In this document: positions 1-9,003 of the stretch, piece after piece
Numbering within the stretch: position 1 is the stretch's first letter
How the letters are laid out: each line of letters opens with the position of its first letter
Assembly (NCBI GenBank): GCA_025362795.1
Contig: JANYFE010000051.1
Location: 1 to 64,000 of the forward strand
Reading direction: 5' to 3'
DNA: 64,000 bases
Origin: Rhodobacterales bacterium
GTDB lineage: Bacteria > Pseudomonadota > Alphaproteobacteria > Rhodobacterales > Rhodobacteraceae
Notes under the pieces: model-generated
What the model was told of the DNA's origin: nothing
Database searches by the model: none
What the model saw: the letters and a program-made list of their open reading frames with translations, nothing else
Position numbers and translations under genes: made by a program

Positions 1-145
1 ATTCATCGCTTGACGGTAGAACCCCCGATCAGGCCTACTTCAACCTGCCGCCGCCTGTAACGCTGGCGGCGTAATCGAGGCGGAAAACCACTTAGAAAAC
101 GCCCAGAACCTGTTCAGATAAACCGAACCACCTCTCTTCGCCGGC
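1..145. other. Window edge, sequence replacing the 3' part of the cupin gene
   Basis: Read on the minus strand, the cupin gene loses similarity to its own first domain near position 145. The remaining bases carry no cupin reading frame in any phase. The stretch could be the end of a mobile element or of another rearranged segment, but I cannot identify it, and the window ends before a second boundary appears. Confidence 0.3.
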
Positions 146-821
146 CCGGCAACAGCCGCTCGTGATGAATGCCAAGCCGTTTTAGGCCGAAATGGCGGCC
201 AAAAGCAGCACCAAAACTCATCGGCTCGTCCTTGTCGCGATGCTGAAACGCCACCGGGTCTTCGATGTCGCGCCAATGAACAATCGCCGGATGCCCCGCC
301 ACACTGACACTTTTTACCCGCGCCGCACTCGCCCTCAGATCAGGTGTCCCGTCGTGCGGCCCAAGCGTGCGCTTTGGTGCATCGTGCCACCAATCGTCGC
401 GCCAAGTTTTGCGTTCAAGGTTGACCGGGTAAACAATACGGTTCTCCGCCCGGTCAGCGTCGCCCACCACCAGCAACGAAACCTCGGTGTCAGAATTGTT
501 GAGGAAACTATGCGCCAGCCCCGTGCCCGCCGGGAACCCCACGCCATCGCCGGGGGTCAGGCGATGCAAGACACCGTCCAGCCAGACATCCGGGCGGCCT
601 TCGATCACATAGACAAACTCGTCCTCGATACTTTCGGCATGCGGCAGCGACGTTCGCTGCCCAGGCGTAAGACGCATGCGATGCAGCCCAATCGCCTGCA
701 ACCCAAAATGTTGCCCGAACGCCGCCCCGAAACTCATCGGCTCATCCGTCCCGCGAAATGGCCCGGGCGCTGGATCCTCGATCTCGCTCCAGCGTGTTAT
801 CGCCGGATGCCGGTCGCTCAT
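114..821 (-). CDS. Tandem cupin-domain protein, second domain cut short
   Basis: The 235-residue product starts with a complete cupin domain (about residues 1-165; conserved His in [11 protein letters not shown] and a later H in GLAHSF, the usual metal or ligand pocket). A second copy follows from about residue 180 ([13 protein letters not shown] against [13 protein letters not shown] at the N-terminus). This second copy stops after about 55 residues and ends in unrelated residues, so the gene has probably lost its 3' half. The start codon overlaps the ispG stop by 4 bp, so the two are co-transcribed. Substrate is unknown. The first domain alone could fold and function. Confidence 0.65.
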   Translation of the reverse strand: MSDRHPAITRWSEIEDPAPGPFRGTDEPMSFGAAFGQHFGLQAIGLHRMRLTPGQRTSLPHAESIEDEFVYVIEGRPDVWLDGVLHRLTPGDGVGFPAGTGLAHSFLNNSDTEVSLLVVGDADRAENRIVYPVNLERKTWRDDWWHDAPKRTLGPHDGTPDLRASAARVKSVSVAGHPAIVHWRDIEDPVAFQHRDKDEPMSFGAAFGRHFGLKRLGIHHERLLPGRRREVVRFI

Positions 822-1945
822 TCCGCCGCCTCCAGCGCCGCCAATGCCTCCAGTTCCGCCGCCTTTTTCTCAACCAGTTCAACGATATGATCAACCATGC
901 CTGCGTTGCCCATCACATGCGCCTGCTTGCCCGCCAGATAGATCATCCCCCTGCCCGCCCCGCCGCCGGTAAAGCCGATATCCGTCATCAGCGCCTCGCC
1001 CGGCCCGTTCACCACACAACCGATGATCGACAGGCTCAGCGAGGTCGTGACATGCGCCAACCGCTCCTCCAGCGCCTGCACCGTCTTGATCACGTCAAAG
1101 CCCTGCCGCGCACAACTTGGGCAGGAAATGATCGTCACCCCCCGATGCCGCAAACCCAGAGATTTCAAAATCTCAAACCCAACCTTCACCTCTTCCACCG
1201 GATCGGCACTTAGACTGACCCGGATTGTATCGCCAATCCCCATCCACAGCAGGTTGCCCAGACCAATCGCCGACTTGACCGTGCCGCTGACCAACCCGCC
1301 CGCCTCGGTGATGCCCAGATGGATTGGCGCATCCGTCACGCCGGCCAATTGCTGATAGGCCGCCGCCGCCATAAACACATCCGACGCCTTGACCGAAATT
1401 TTGTATTCCCGAAAATCGTTGTCCTCCAACAACCGGATGTGATCCAGCGCCGACTCCACCATCGCATCCGGGCAAGGTTCGCCATATTTTTCGAGAAGAT
1501 GCTTCTCTAGGCTCCCGGCGTTCACGCCGATCCGAATGGAACAGCCGTGATCCTTGGCCGCCTGCACCACGTCGCGCACCCGCTTTGCGTCGCCGATGTT
1601 GCCGGGGTTGATCCGTAGGCACGCCGCCCCCGCCTCCGCCGCCTCGATGGCGCGTTTGTAATGGAAATGAATATCCGCCACGATCGGCACCGGGCTTTCC
1701 GCCACAATTTCGCGCAAGGCCCGCGTGCTCGCCTCATCCGGTGTCGAAATCCGCACAATGTCCGCCCCCGCCACGGCACAGCGCTGAACCTGTTCGATTG
1801 TCGCCTTCACGTCATGGGTCAGCGTGTTGGTCATGGTCTGCACCGAAATCGGCGCGTCCCCCCCCACCAGCACCTTGCCAACGCGAATTTGCCGCGAGAC
1901 GCGCCGTTCAATGTTGCGCCAGGGGCGGATCGGATTGTGGGTCAT
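818..1945 (-). CDS. ispG: 4-hydroxy-3-methylbut-2-en-1-yl diphosphate synthase
   Basis: IspG (GcpE) reduces methylerythritol cyclodiphosphate to HMBPP in the MEP isoprenoid pathway, in the cytoplasm. The 375-residue protein has the N-terminal TIM-barrel with SVQTMTNT near residue 35 and the C-terminal [4Fe-4S] domain with Cys275, Cys278 and Cys310 (CPSC and GCVVNGPGE) and Glu317. An ATG four codons upstream is open, but GGAG lies six bases before the chosen ATG, so I take the shorter form. It sits downstream of the RodZ-like gene on the same strand with about 75 bp between them. This ispG-RodZ pairing is common in Rhodobacterales. Confidence 0.96.
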   Translation of the reverse strand: MTHNPIRPWRNIERRVSRQIRVGKVLVGGDAPISVQTMTNTLTHDVKATIEQVQRCAVAGADIVRISTPDEASTRALREIVAESPVPIVADIHFHYKRAIEAAEAGAACLRINPGNIGDAKRVRDVVQAAKDHGCSIRIGVNAGSLEKHLLEKYGEPCPDAMVESALDHIRLLEDNDFREYKISVKASDVFMAAAAYQQLAGVTDAPIHLGITEAGGLVSGTVKSAIGLGNLLWMGIGDTIRVSLSADPVEEVKVGFEILKSLGLRHRGVTIISCPSCARQGFDVIKTVQALEERLAHVTTSLSLSIIGCVVNGPGEALMTDIGFTGGGAGRGMIYLAGKQAHVMGNAGMVDHIVELVEKKAAELEALAALEAAE

Positions 1946-2019
1946 CGCATACTCCATCGCGGCTAAAGCCTAGATAGGCCAGCCCACGCAGCGCGGCAAC
2001 TCCTGCCACACGAACCGGA

Positions 2020-3225
2020 TTAAGGTTTGGGCGCCACCGCCGAGGCATCGGCCACATTGACGAACTGCGCCAGATCGGCATCGCCAGAAAGATCTGCCAG
2101 CGCATAGGTCTGCATCAGCGTATCGGCCGCCAGCGACACATTCTTGATCACCTGTGCACCCGGTGCCGCTGGCCCGTAAGTCTTGCCATTGACCGAGAAA
2201 TAAACCGATCCGGAATTCCCCGACCGAAGCAAAGGGGCCTGCTGCAAGGCCGGAACGGTATAACGTTCGCCCGCATCCAGTATCTTTTCGAACAGCACCG
2301 TTCCATCGGCCGATGATACCCGCACCCAGGATGGACGCACCGCAAGAACTTCAACACCCGGCGCACTGTCCGCCACCACCCGAACCGGTGCATCGCCAGA
2401 AACCGCCGCAGCAACCGCATCAGAAATGGCTGTGGCCTCCCTTCCTGCCGGACTTGCCACGATATTCGGGTTGATTGCCGCAATCGGCCCATCCCGCGCG
2501 GTCATCACAGGCACATCCAGCGCCTCTGGCCGATACAACCGATCAGATGATGCCGCATCACCTCCCGCCAGCGCGACCTGATCCGGGGCAGCCGGGGCCG
2601 ACCTGACCAAGGGCGCATCTCCCGTCACATTGCCAAGCGGGTCAATTTCCGCAACCACGGCAGGCGCTTCATTGACCGGGGCCAGTTGTACACGCTGCAC
2701 TTCTTGCAGAACCGACCAGCCGCCATAGCCAAGCGCCCCGATCAGCGCGACCAGCACGGCCAACGACCCGACCGCACCCGGCTGCACCTGCGCGAACATG
2801 CTTTCGGCACGGGGGATAAAGCTGGCATGCACGAATGGATCGCGGCTTTCCTGCGAAAGCGCCCGACTGCGGGCCGCCGACATGCTGGCGGTTGACGCCG
2901 CGGCCGACATGCCATGCGCAACTTCGAAATTTGCTTCCTTGCAGAACCGGGCAAACGCCACATCCGGGTCCATCCCCAGATAGCGCGAATAGGACCGCAC
3001 ATAGCCCGCCACAAACCCTTGCGTCTCAAAGGCTGAGATATCAGCGTTTTCGATGGCTGCGATATAAGTGGCTTTGATCTTCAGTTCGCGCTGCACATCC
3101 AGCAGCGACTTACCAAGCGTTGCACGTTCACCGCGCATCAGATCGCCAAGCCGCAGCTCGAAGTCGTCAAACCCCTTGGGCTTGTCTACTTCTGCCGTCG
3201 GAGTTTTAGACCTCCGCCCGATCAT
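2020..3225 (-). CDS. RodZ-like helix-turn-helix membrane protein (DUF4115)
   Basis: The 401-residue protein has an N-terminal Xre-type HTH (about residues 35-87, GKSLLDVQRELKIKATYIAAIE), a Ser/Ala-rich linker, one membrane segment at about 152-172, an Ala/Pro-rich periplasmic linker, and a C-terminal DUF4115 domain near residues 290-370. This is the RodZ layout. RodZ links MreB to the wall-synthesis machinery, but membership is inferred from architecture, not from a long identity. Translation could begin at GTG 3231 or ATG 3225; the ATG has the better-placed G-rich ribosome site. Confidence 0.85.
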   Translation of the reverse strand: MIGRRSKTPTAEVDKPKGFDDFELRLGDLMRGERATLGKSLLDVQRELKIKATYIAAIENADISAFETQGFVAGYVRSYSRYLGMDPDVAFARFCKEANFEVAHGMSAAASTASMSAARSRALSQESRDPFVHASFIPRAESMFAQVQPGAVGSLAVLVALIGALGYGGWSVLQEVQRVQLAPVNEAPAVVAEIDPLGNVTGDAPLVRSAPAAPDQVALAGGDAASSDRLYRPEALDVPVMTARDGPIAAINPNIVASPAGREATAISDAVAAAVSGDAPVRVVADSAPGVEVLAVRPSWVRVSSADGTVLFEKILDAGERYTVPALQQAPLLRSGNSGSVYFSVNGKTYGPAAPGAQVIKNVSLAADTLMQTYALADLSGDADLAQFVNVADASAVAPKP

Positions 3226-3342
3226 GCGCACTGCCCCATGCTTGCCCCGTTATAGTCACGGTCGCCCGCAGCAGGCGACTCATCCGGTTCCTATTTCGCA
3301 AAGGCTAACACAGGGCAAGCCTTTTTGCATATGCGAGAAAAC

Positions 3343-4566
3343 TCAAGCCGAAGCCTCGGCGCGATTTAGCGCACAATGCCGCCAAAGTGTATCCATCGCC
3401 TTAACAAGCTCGTCGATCTGGGGCGCCGAATGAACGGGCGACGGCGTAAACCGCAACCGTTCCGTTCCACGCGGCACGGTGGGAAAATTGATGGGCTGCA
3501 CGTAGATACCGTGATTTTCCAGCAGCATGTCCGACAGAATCTTGCAATGGATAGGGTCACCGACATGGACGGGCACAATATGCGTGCCGTGGTCAATGAT
3601 GGGCAGCCCCAAACCCTTGAGACGCAACTTGAGGATTCGCGCGTTCATCTGCTGCGCTTCCCGCAGATGCTGCGCGGTCTTCAGATAGCGTACTGACGCA
3701 GCGGCACCCGCGGCAATCGCTGGCGGCAAGGAGGTGGTGAAAATGAAGCCCGGTGCATAGGACCGGATGGCATCTACCATCTTCGCACTCGCAGCAATAT
3801 AACCGCCAAACACCCCGAATGCCTTGGCCAAAGTGCCGTTAATGATGTCGATCCGGCCCATCTGACCATCACGCTCCGCCACGCCGGCCCCACGCTGCCC
3901 ATACATGCCCACCGCGTGAACTTCGTCGATATAAGTCAGCGCCCCAAATTCCTCTGCCAGATCGCAGATCTCCCTGACCGGGCCAAAATCGCCGTCCATC
4001 GAATAAATCGACTCAAAGGCAATCAGCTTGGGCAGATTGGGATCATCTGCCGCCAATAGTTCCCGCAGATGCACCACATCATTGTGCCGGAACACCCGCT
4101 TGGCCCCGCCATTGCGCCGCACTCCTTCGATCATCGAGGCATGGTTCAGTGCATCCGAGTAAATGATCAGGCCGGGAAACAGCTTGGGCAATGTCGACAG
4201 CGTAGCGTCATTGGCAACATAAGCAGAGGTAAAGACCAGCGCGGCCTCCTTGCCATGCAGATCGGCCAGCTCGGCTTCCAACCGCTTGTGATGGACTGTC
4301 GTGCCAGAAATATTCCGCGTGCCACCAGACCCTGCACCGGCGGAGTCCACCGCTTCGTGCATCGCGGCCAGTACGTCAGAGTGTTGGCCCATGCCCAGAT
4401 AGTCATTGCCGCACCAAACTGTAATCTCCCGCGCCGACCCGTCCGGGTGGTGCCAGGTCGCCAGCGGAAACGCGCCGCGCTGCCGTTCGACGTCGATGAA
4501 CGTACGATAACGTCCCTCGTCGTGCAGACGGTTCAGCGCAACATCAAGCGCGGCATCATAAGTCAT
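3343..4566 (-). CDS. hemA: 5-aminolevulinate synthase
   Basis: ALAS condenses glycine and succinyl-CoA to 5-aminolevulinate, the first step of the C4 tetrapyrrole pathway of Alphaproteobacteria. The protein has 407 residues, the normal length. PLP Lys248 lies in NGTLAKAFG, Asp214 in [10 protein letters not shown], and the glycine-rich [11 protein letters not shown] near residue 80 is intact. The reading frame runs further upstream, but homology starts at [11 protein letters not shown], which fixes the start at 4566. It is separate from the next minus-strand gene by about 120 bp. The name hemA rather than hemT is by default; the two paralogues cannot be told apart here. Confidence 0.95.
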   Translation of the reverse strand: MTYDAALDVALNRLHDEGRYRTFIDVERQRGAFPLATWHHPDGSAREITVWCGNDYLGMGQHSDVLAAMHEAVDSAGAGSGGTRNISGTTVHHKRLEAELADLHGKEAALVFTSAYVANDATLSTLPKLFPGLIIYSDALNHASMIEGVRRNGGAKRVFRHNDVVHLRELLAADDPNLPKLIAFESIYSMDGDFGPVREICDLAEEFGALTYIDEVHAVGMYGQRGAGVAERDGQMGRIDIINGTLAKAFGVFGGYIAASAKMVDAIRSYAPGFIFTTSLPPAIAAGAAASVRYLKTAQHLREAQQMNARILKLRLKGLGLPIIDHGTHIVPVHVGDPIHCKILSDMLLENHGIYVQPINFPTVPRGTERLRFTPSPVHSAPQIDELVKAMDTLWRHCALNRAEASA

Positions 4567-4685
4567 TCCGGCATCCCCACTTCGCAGCCCACAAGGTCGG
4601 ACCGGCGACCTCGATGTGCCGCAATTTACAGCAAAACGATATTGGTCATTTTGCCGCGATCCGGCAACCGACCTTGGTCGGACGG

Positions 4686-5081
4686 TCAGCGCCCCGGACC
4701 AACCTCCAGCACAATCACGCAAGCCAAACCGCCCTTGCGCTTGTCATCGCAGCCTTTCAACGCCGCCGCCGTGGCACTTGCCGCATCCGGCAGCTCACCG
4801 ATCGCCGTGGCCGAGGGTGCCGGCGCACCATCTCGGATAAAGCCTTCCTTCGGAGCCACCGCAATCGCGGCAAAGCCCTTGGCACTGGTGACGAACAGTT
4901 TCAGCGCCTGCTTGTTGGTCGCCACCAACCGCAAAGTCGACAACTCAGCCTCCGTCAAAAACGGCTGAACATGCAACGTGATCTTCTGCCCCGCCAGCTT
5001 GTTGACTTCGGTCGGCACCTCACCCGCACCAGCCACGCCCGCCAAACCCAAAGACAGACCAAGACCTAAAATGAAACGCAT
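4686..5081 (-). CDS. Secreted hypothetical protein next to hemA
   Basis: The product has 131 residues with a clear signal peptide (about 1-20, [20 protein letters not shown]). The mature part contains [21 protein letters not shown] and two Cys near the C-terminus ([13 protein letters not shown]). The start at 5081 has GGAGG six bases upstream; longer in-frame starts lack one. I do not recognise the family with certainty. It is on the same strand as hemA and immediately upstream, so co-transcription is possible. Location is predicted periplasmic. Confidence 0.7.
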   Translation of the reverse strand: MRFILGLGLSLGLAGVAGAGEVPTEVNKLAGQKITLHVQPFLTEAELSTLRLVATNKQALKLFVTSAKGFAAIAVAPKEGFIRDGAPAPSATAIGELPDAASATAAALKGCDDKRKGGLACVIVLEVGPGR

Positions 5082-5189
5082 TGCATTCCTCCGCATAAAC
5101 TCGCCGCCTTCTAGCGCAGGGCGCCCGCTCTGGACAGTCCCCACGCGCCTGCTAGGCTTGACCATGCCTATCACGAAATGGAGATTGCG

Positions 5190-6560
5190 ATGACCCTTGA
5201 TGCCGTTCTGGCCCGCATCGACGACACGTTGCCCCAAGCATTGGACCGGTTGATGGACTTGATGCGAATCCCATCAATCTCGACTGACCCTGCCTTCAAG
5301 GCCGATTGCGCAAGGGCTGCCGATTGGCTGGTCGAAGACCTGAAGTCATTGGGTTTTGATGCCTCGGCCCGACCCACGCCAGGTCATCCAATGGTGGTCG
5401 CCCACGGCGGCAGCGGCGGCAACCACCTGCTATTCTACGGGCATTACGACGTGCAACCTGTTGATCCCCTGTCTCTTTGGCATCACGATCCGTTCGATCC
5501 GCAAATTGAAGACACCCCGAAAGGCACGGTCCTGCGCGGGCGTGGCGCGTCGGATGACAAGGGTCAACTGATGACTTTCATAGAGGCATGCCGCGCCTGG
5601 AAGGCCGTTCACGGCGCCCTGCCCGGCAAGCTGACAATCTTTCTGGAGGGAGAGGAGGAGTCAGGCTCGCCGTCGCTCATTCCCTTCCTCAAGGCCAACG
5701 CCGCCGAACTGAAGGCCGAAGTTGCACTTATTTGCGACACCGGCCTGTTCGACAGCCGCACCCCTGCCATCACCACCATGCTGCGCGGCTTACTGGGTGA
5801 AGAAATCACAATCCGCGCCGCCTCCCGCGATTTGCATTCCGGCATGTATGGTGGTCTGGCGCAAAATCCCATTCAGATCCTGACCCGAATCCTCGCCGGT
5901 CTGCACAATGCCGATGGCCGCGTAATGGTCCCCGGCTTTTATGATGGCGTCACCGAACTGCCCGACACCCTGCGTGCCCAGTGGCAGAACCTCGCTTTCG
6001 ACCACGCCCGTTTTCTGGGCGATGTCGGCCTGTCGGTCCCCGCCGGGGAACAAGATCGTACGCCGCTTGAAAAAATCTGGTCGCGCCCGACGGCTGAAAT
6101 GAACGGCATCTGGGGCGGCTATACCGGCGATGGTTTCAAAACCGTCCTCCCCGGAGAGGCGCATGCCAAGGTCAGCTTTCGTTTGGTCGGCAGCCAAGAC
6201 CCTGTCATCCTGCGAGAGTCGTTCCGCGCTTGGGTCCGCGACCAGCTTCCCGCCGATTGCAGCGTCACATTCAAGGAACACGGCACAAGCCCGGCTTCAG
6301 CGATGCAGATTAACCATCCCGCCTTTGAAGCGGCACGTGCGGCTTTGACCGACGAGTGGGGTCTTTCCGCCGCCTATACCGGTGCAGGCGGCTCAATCCC
6401 GGTCGCCGGCTATTTCAAGACCTATCTTGGAATGGATGCGATTTTGCTCGGATTTGCCAAAGATGACGACCAGATCCATTCCCCGAATGAGAAATACGAC
6501 ATCAGCAGCTTTCACAAAGGCATCCGCTCCTGGGCGCGGATTTTGGCGCGTTTGCAATGA
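5190..6560 (+). CDS. M20 family metallopeptidase (dipeptidase type)
   Basis: The 456-residue cytoplasmic zinc hydrolase has the M20 signature GHYDVQPVDP (His85, Asp87), the second metal segment GRGASDDKGQ (Asp122/123) and the catalytic EGEEESGS (Glu155/156), then the lid and dimerisation domain and the C-terminal HSPNEKYDI histidine. The dinuclear zinc ligands therefore look complete. ATG 5190 has GGAGAT at 5180-5185; an earlier ATG at 5178 overlaps that site and is rejected. The stop overlaps the GNAT start by 4 bp, so the two form an operon. The exact dipeptide substrate cannot be read from sequence. Confidence 0.92.
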   Translation: MTLDAVLARIDDTLPQALDRLMDLMRIPSISTDPAFKADCARAADWLVEDLKSLGFDASARPTPGHPMVVAHGGSGGNHLLFYGHYDVQPVDPLSLWHHDPFDPQIEDTPKGTVLRGRGASDDKGQLMTFIEACRAWKAVHGALPGKLTIFLEGEEESGSPSLIPFLKANAAELKAEVALICDTGLFDSRTPAITTMLRGLLGEEITIRAASRDLHSGMYGGLAQNPIQILTRILAGLHNADGRVMVPGFYDGVTELPDTLRAQWQNLAFDHARFLGDVGLSVPAGEQDRTPLEKIWSRPTAEMNGIWGGYTGDGFKTVLPGEAHAKVSFRLVGSQDPVILRESFRAWVRDQLPADCSVTFKEHGTSPASAMQINHPAFEAARAALTDEWGLSAAYTGAGGSIPVAGYFKTYLGMDAILLGFAKDDDQIHSPNEKYDISSFHKGIRSWARILARLQ

Positions 6561-6994
6561 TCCGCGACGCAACACCCGCCGATGAAGCCGTCTGGCGCGA
6601 CCTGTGGCAAAGCTTTCTCGCCTACTACAAGACTTCGCTCGATCCAGCGATCACCACTTGTACTTGGTCGCGCCTGATCGACCCGGCGTCGCGTCTACAA
6701 ATGCGCGTGGCCGAAGTGGACGGCACCGTCCTTGGCTTTGCCATCTACCACCACCATGAATCGACCTGGGTCATGGGTGAAGATTGCTACTTGGAGGACT
6801 TATTCGTCGCACCCGCCGCGCGGGGCAAAGGGCTGGGTCGGGCACTGATCCTCGATCTGATGGCTATCTCGCGCGATCGGGGCTGGCACCGGCTTTACTG
6901 GCACACTGACGCCGGCAACTCGAACGCTCGTCGGCTATACGAAAGCATTGTGCCCGCTGACGGCCATATCCGATACCGCCTGCCCATCGTTTGA
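6557..6994 (+). CDS. GNAT family N-acetyltransferase
   Basis: The 145-residue single-domain protein carries the acetyl-CoA loop VAPAARGKGLGRALI (about residues 86-100, R/Q-x-x-G-x-G/A pattern) and the later YWHTDAGNSNARRLYES helix typical of GNAT motif B. It overlaps the upstream M20 peptidase by 4 bp (ATGA) and is followed directly by a strong hairpin at 7003-7020, so it ends the operon. The acceptor substrate is unknown. Coupling to a peptidase hints at an amino acid or peptide amine, which is inference only. Confidence 0.9.
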   Translation: MIRDATPADEAVWRDLWQSFLAYYKTSLDPAITTCTWSRLIDPASRLQMRVAEVDGTVLGFAIYHHHESTWVMGEDCYLEDLFVAPAARGKGLGRALILDLMAISRDRGWHRLYWHTDAGNSNARRLYESIVPADGHIRYRLPIV

Positions 6995-7002
6995 AATGGA
7001 AA

Positions 7003-7020
7003 GGGGGCCACTTGGCCCCC
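7003..7020 (+). terminator. Hairpin after the GNAT gene
   Basis: GGGGGCC-ACTT-GGCCCCC is a perfect 7-bp stem nine bases after the GNAT stop, followed by a short T-containing tract. It probably ends the peptidase-GNAT transcript. Confidence 0.7.
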
Positions 7021-7034
7021 CGTTTAGACTTTGG

Positions 7035-7057
7035 AACGGGGGCACGCTGCCCCCGTT
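7035..7057 (-). terminator. Hairpin after the start-less DUF1344-like gene
   Basis: AACGGGGGCA-CGC-TGCCCCCGTT forms a perfect 10-bp stem about 17 bases beyond the minus-strand stop at 7074. It resembles the hairpin at 7736-7759 behind the paralogous gene. Confidence 0.6.
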
Positions 7058-7073
7058 CGAAACTTGCCAGGAT

Positions 7074-7367
7074 TTACTGCGCGCGTGTCAAACTTACCAC
7101 CAGACGAGTATCGCCGATTTGCTGGCAGCTTGCCGCCAGATGCTCGCCGTCGTTGAACGAGGCCAGATTGATCGACGTGGGTACCACATACAGGTCGCCA
7201 TCGCTCAGGATAACAGTGCCTTCTTCTGCATGGAGCACCAGAACCGAACCAACGGTCTGCGAGACGGGCGCGTTGTTCGATGCGAAAGCCGCACTGCTCA
7301 GCGAAACAGCTCCGCAAAGGGTCAGGGCAGAGATCAGGGCAAGCGAGATAATTTTATTGGAGATGAT
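7074..7367 (-). pseudogene. DUF1344-like secreted protein whose start codon reads ATC
   Basis: The frame runs for 97 codons from ATC 7367 to TAA 7074 and encodes a signal peptide (about 1-29, IISLALISALTLCGAVSLSSAAFA) followed by GTVILSDGDLYVVPTSINLASF. That matches the paralogue at 7780-8043 (ISVTLDNGTVYMLPKAFKLAAF). An in-frame TAA lies directly before the first ATC and there is no ATG, GTG or TTG before the signal peptide. GGAG sits four bases before the first ATC, exactly where a start should be. Either the start codon has mutated from ATG to ATC, a rare ATC start is used, or the base is a sequencing error. The body is intact, which points to a recent change. Confidence 0.65.
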
Positions 7368-7735
7368 TTAGCTCCAGTAATTCGACCATACGCCCACAGT
7401 TGGGACGCTGGTCCTTTCAGGTATCGCAAGGCGCTCCGGGTCTGTCGTGTCAGCGACCTTGATCACGGGTCGCCCCGCTGGCTCTGGTTTTGCCCAATGG
7501 ATCTGGGGGCGGCGTGATCAACGTGAAAGAGCCAATCAAGCGTCGATGAAGTCATGTAAACTATTGTTTAAAGCGATATTTTTGAAAATTTTCAGCCGAT
7601 GGAGCCAAATGCATAATGCCTGTGCAGGAGGGTATCTTGCGGCAGTTCGCGCGGCGACATTTTGCCCGCAAGTTGGACGAAACGGCCCGCACACACATAC
7701 GAAACCAGAATTTCCCCGCCCGCTACACAAACAAA
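7368..7735. other. Intergenic stretch between the two DUF1344-like genes
   Basis: I see no coding frame with support here. The part near 7550-7600 is AT-rich and could hold promoters for the minus-strand gene, but no convincing -35/-10 pair stands out. Confidence 0.4.
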
Positions 7736-7759
7736 AACGGGGGCCGCAAGGCCCCCGTT
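7736..7759 (-). terminator. Rho-independent terminator of the DUF1344 gene
   Basis: AACGGGGGCC-GCAA-GGCCCCCGTT is a perfect stem. Read on the minus strand it is followed by a run of T, and it lies just past the stop at 7780. Confidence 0.8.
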
Positions 7760-7779
7760 CAAATCGCTTCCGTCTGCCG

Positions 7780-8043
7780 TCAGGACGCGGCGGTCATTTC
7801 GGTCGCATCGTGCGCCGTGCCCTTCAGTTCCCAGTGAACCGAGACCTTCTCACCAACTTTGAAAGCCGCCAGTTTGAACGCTTTGGGCAGCATGTAGACG
7901 GTGCCATTGTCCAACGTCACCGAAATCGCCTTGGCGTCGATGGACTTGATGGTGCCGGTGGTATCAGTCAGCGCGGCCATAGCCGCCACACCAAAGCCAA
8001 GTGTAGTCGTCAGCAGAACGACGGAAGCAAGTTTCATACGCAT
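7780..8043 (-). CDS. DUF1344 domain secreted protein
   Basis: The 87-residue protein has a signal peptide (about 1-23, ending AAMAA) and a small beta-rich domain with TGTIKSIDAKAISVTLDNG and YMLPKAFKLAAFKVGEKVSV. This is the DUF1344 pattern, a family of small periplasmic proteins of unknown role. ATG 8043 has GGAG seven bases upstream; upstream in-frame codons lack one. It is monocistronic, with a terminator right behind it, and has a paralogue at 7074-7367. Confidence 0.8.
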   Translation of the reverse strand: MRMKLASVVLLTTTLGFGVAAMAALTDTTGTIKSIDAKAISVTLDNGTVYMLPKAFKLAAFKVGEKVSVHWELKGTAHDATEMTAAS

Positions 8044-8302
8044 TTTCAGTCTCCAGATCCGGCCCACTCTGTTGTTTTCAGGGGCTCGAAGTCGCGCGGT
8101 CGTCTTGGCGTGTCGCGTCAGTGGCTCCTACCACCCGGCATGTCCCGACCGTGCTGGCCGTGGTCTAGACCGGCTCGCCGAGTCCCGCCAGCCCTTCGCA
8201 CGCGCAGTTGATAGGTGGTGACAATCCGTGTGCAGTGATCTGTTATCATTGGCTACATTCCGCCGAAGCGGTTCAAGGCATCACCCCAATGTCAAGAGAA
8301 AC
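8044..8302. other. Intergenic region before tRNA-Asp
   Basis: No reading frame with a homologue or ribosome site is visible. It should contain the promoter for the DUF1344 gene on the minus strand, but I cannot point to defined boxes. Confidence 0.3.
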
Positions 8303-8379
8303 TGGCGCGGTGGACGGGGCTCGAACCCGCGACCCCCGGCGTGACAGGCCGGTACTCTAACCAACTGAGCTACCACCGC
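8303..8379 (-). tRNA. tRNA-Asp (anticodon GTC)
   Basis: The cloverleaf is complete: acceptor GCGGTGG/CCACCGC, D-arm with AGCTCAGTTGGT, anticodon stem CCGGC with loop CTGTCAC (anticodon GTC), T-arm with GGTTCGAGCC, discriminator G and an encoded CCA. Confidence 0.97.
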
Positions 8380-8414
8380 TTCGCCGCCCGGGCCCGCCCG
8401 AACGTGTCGGGGTA

Positions 8415-8996
8415 TTACGGAAGCCCGTCCGCGCCGTCAAGCGCCGTTCCGTCGAAAGGTCGGGAAATCACCGGCTCGTCAACCCAATCCGTCAGGGCCC
8501 GAACGAACCGCGCCAGCGCTGCCTTAAGCTCTGCACCTGCCAGAACCCGGACAACCTCGGCCTCTGGCAGCGCGGCAATCGGCACCCGCAGAAAGATGTC
8601 TGGCGCAAACCGGCTTGAAACCGTCTCCAGCACCCGGCGCAAATGCACCAGCATCTCGTCACCCCGGTGAGAGGCATGCAAAAGCGCAATCGGCTTGTGA
8701 ATGATTTCCGGCCGCGACACGCACCAGTCTATCGCGTTTTTCAACGCGCCCGGGAAACTGTGCACATATTCCGGACAGGCAATAACCACCGCATCGGCCG
8801 CCGCAATCGCAGCCAGCAGCACCTCGACCGCCGGGGGCGCAGGTGGCCCCTCCAGATCCGGCGAAAACCCCGGCAGCGCCGCAAGATCAGCCATCACCGC
8901 AACTTCTGCAAGCCCCGCTGCCGCAAATGCACGCAGCAGCGCCATGTTGCGCGATGCCGCCCGCGTACTGCCGGAAATCGCCAATATACGCAGCAT
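8415..8996 (-). CDS. NADPH-dependent FMN reductase
   Basis: The 193-residue flavodoxin-like enzyme begins MLRILAISGSTRAASRN (FMN phosphate-binding loop) and has CPEYVHSFPGALKNAIDW near residue 75, the second FMN motif of the NADPH_dep FMN_red family (ChrR/EmoB-type quinone or azo reductases). The start at 8996 is where homology begins. It lies 7 bp downstream of the pirin gene on the same strand, so both are probably one transcript. A role in quinone or redox-stress handling is inferred from the family and from pirin. Confidence 0.9.
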   Translation of the reverse strand: MLRILAISGSTRAASRNMALLRAFAAAGLAEVAVMADLAALPGFSPDLEGPPAPPAVEVLLAAIAAADAVVIACPEYVHSFPGALKNAIDWCVSRPEIIHKPIALLHASHRGDEMLVHLRRVLETVSSRFAPDIFLRVPIAALPEAEVVRVLAGAELKAALARFVRALTDWVDEPVISRPFDGTALDGADGLP

Positions 8997-9003
8997 TCGC
9001 CGG

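Noticed and set aside
7447-8211. Plus-strand open frame across the DUF1344 region
   Set aside because: It runs antisense to a gene with signal peptide, ribosome site and terminator, and its own translation has no coherent domain.
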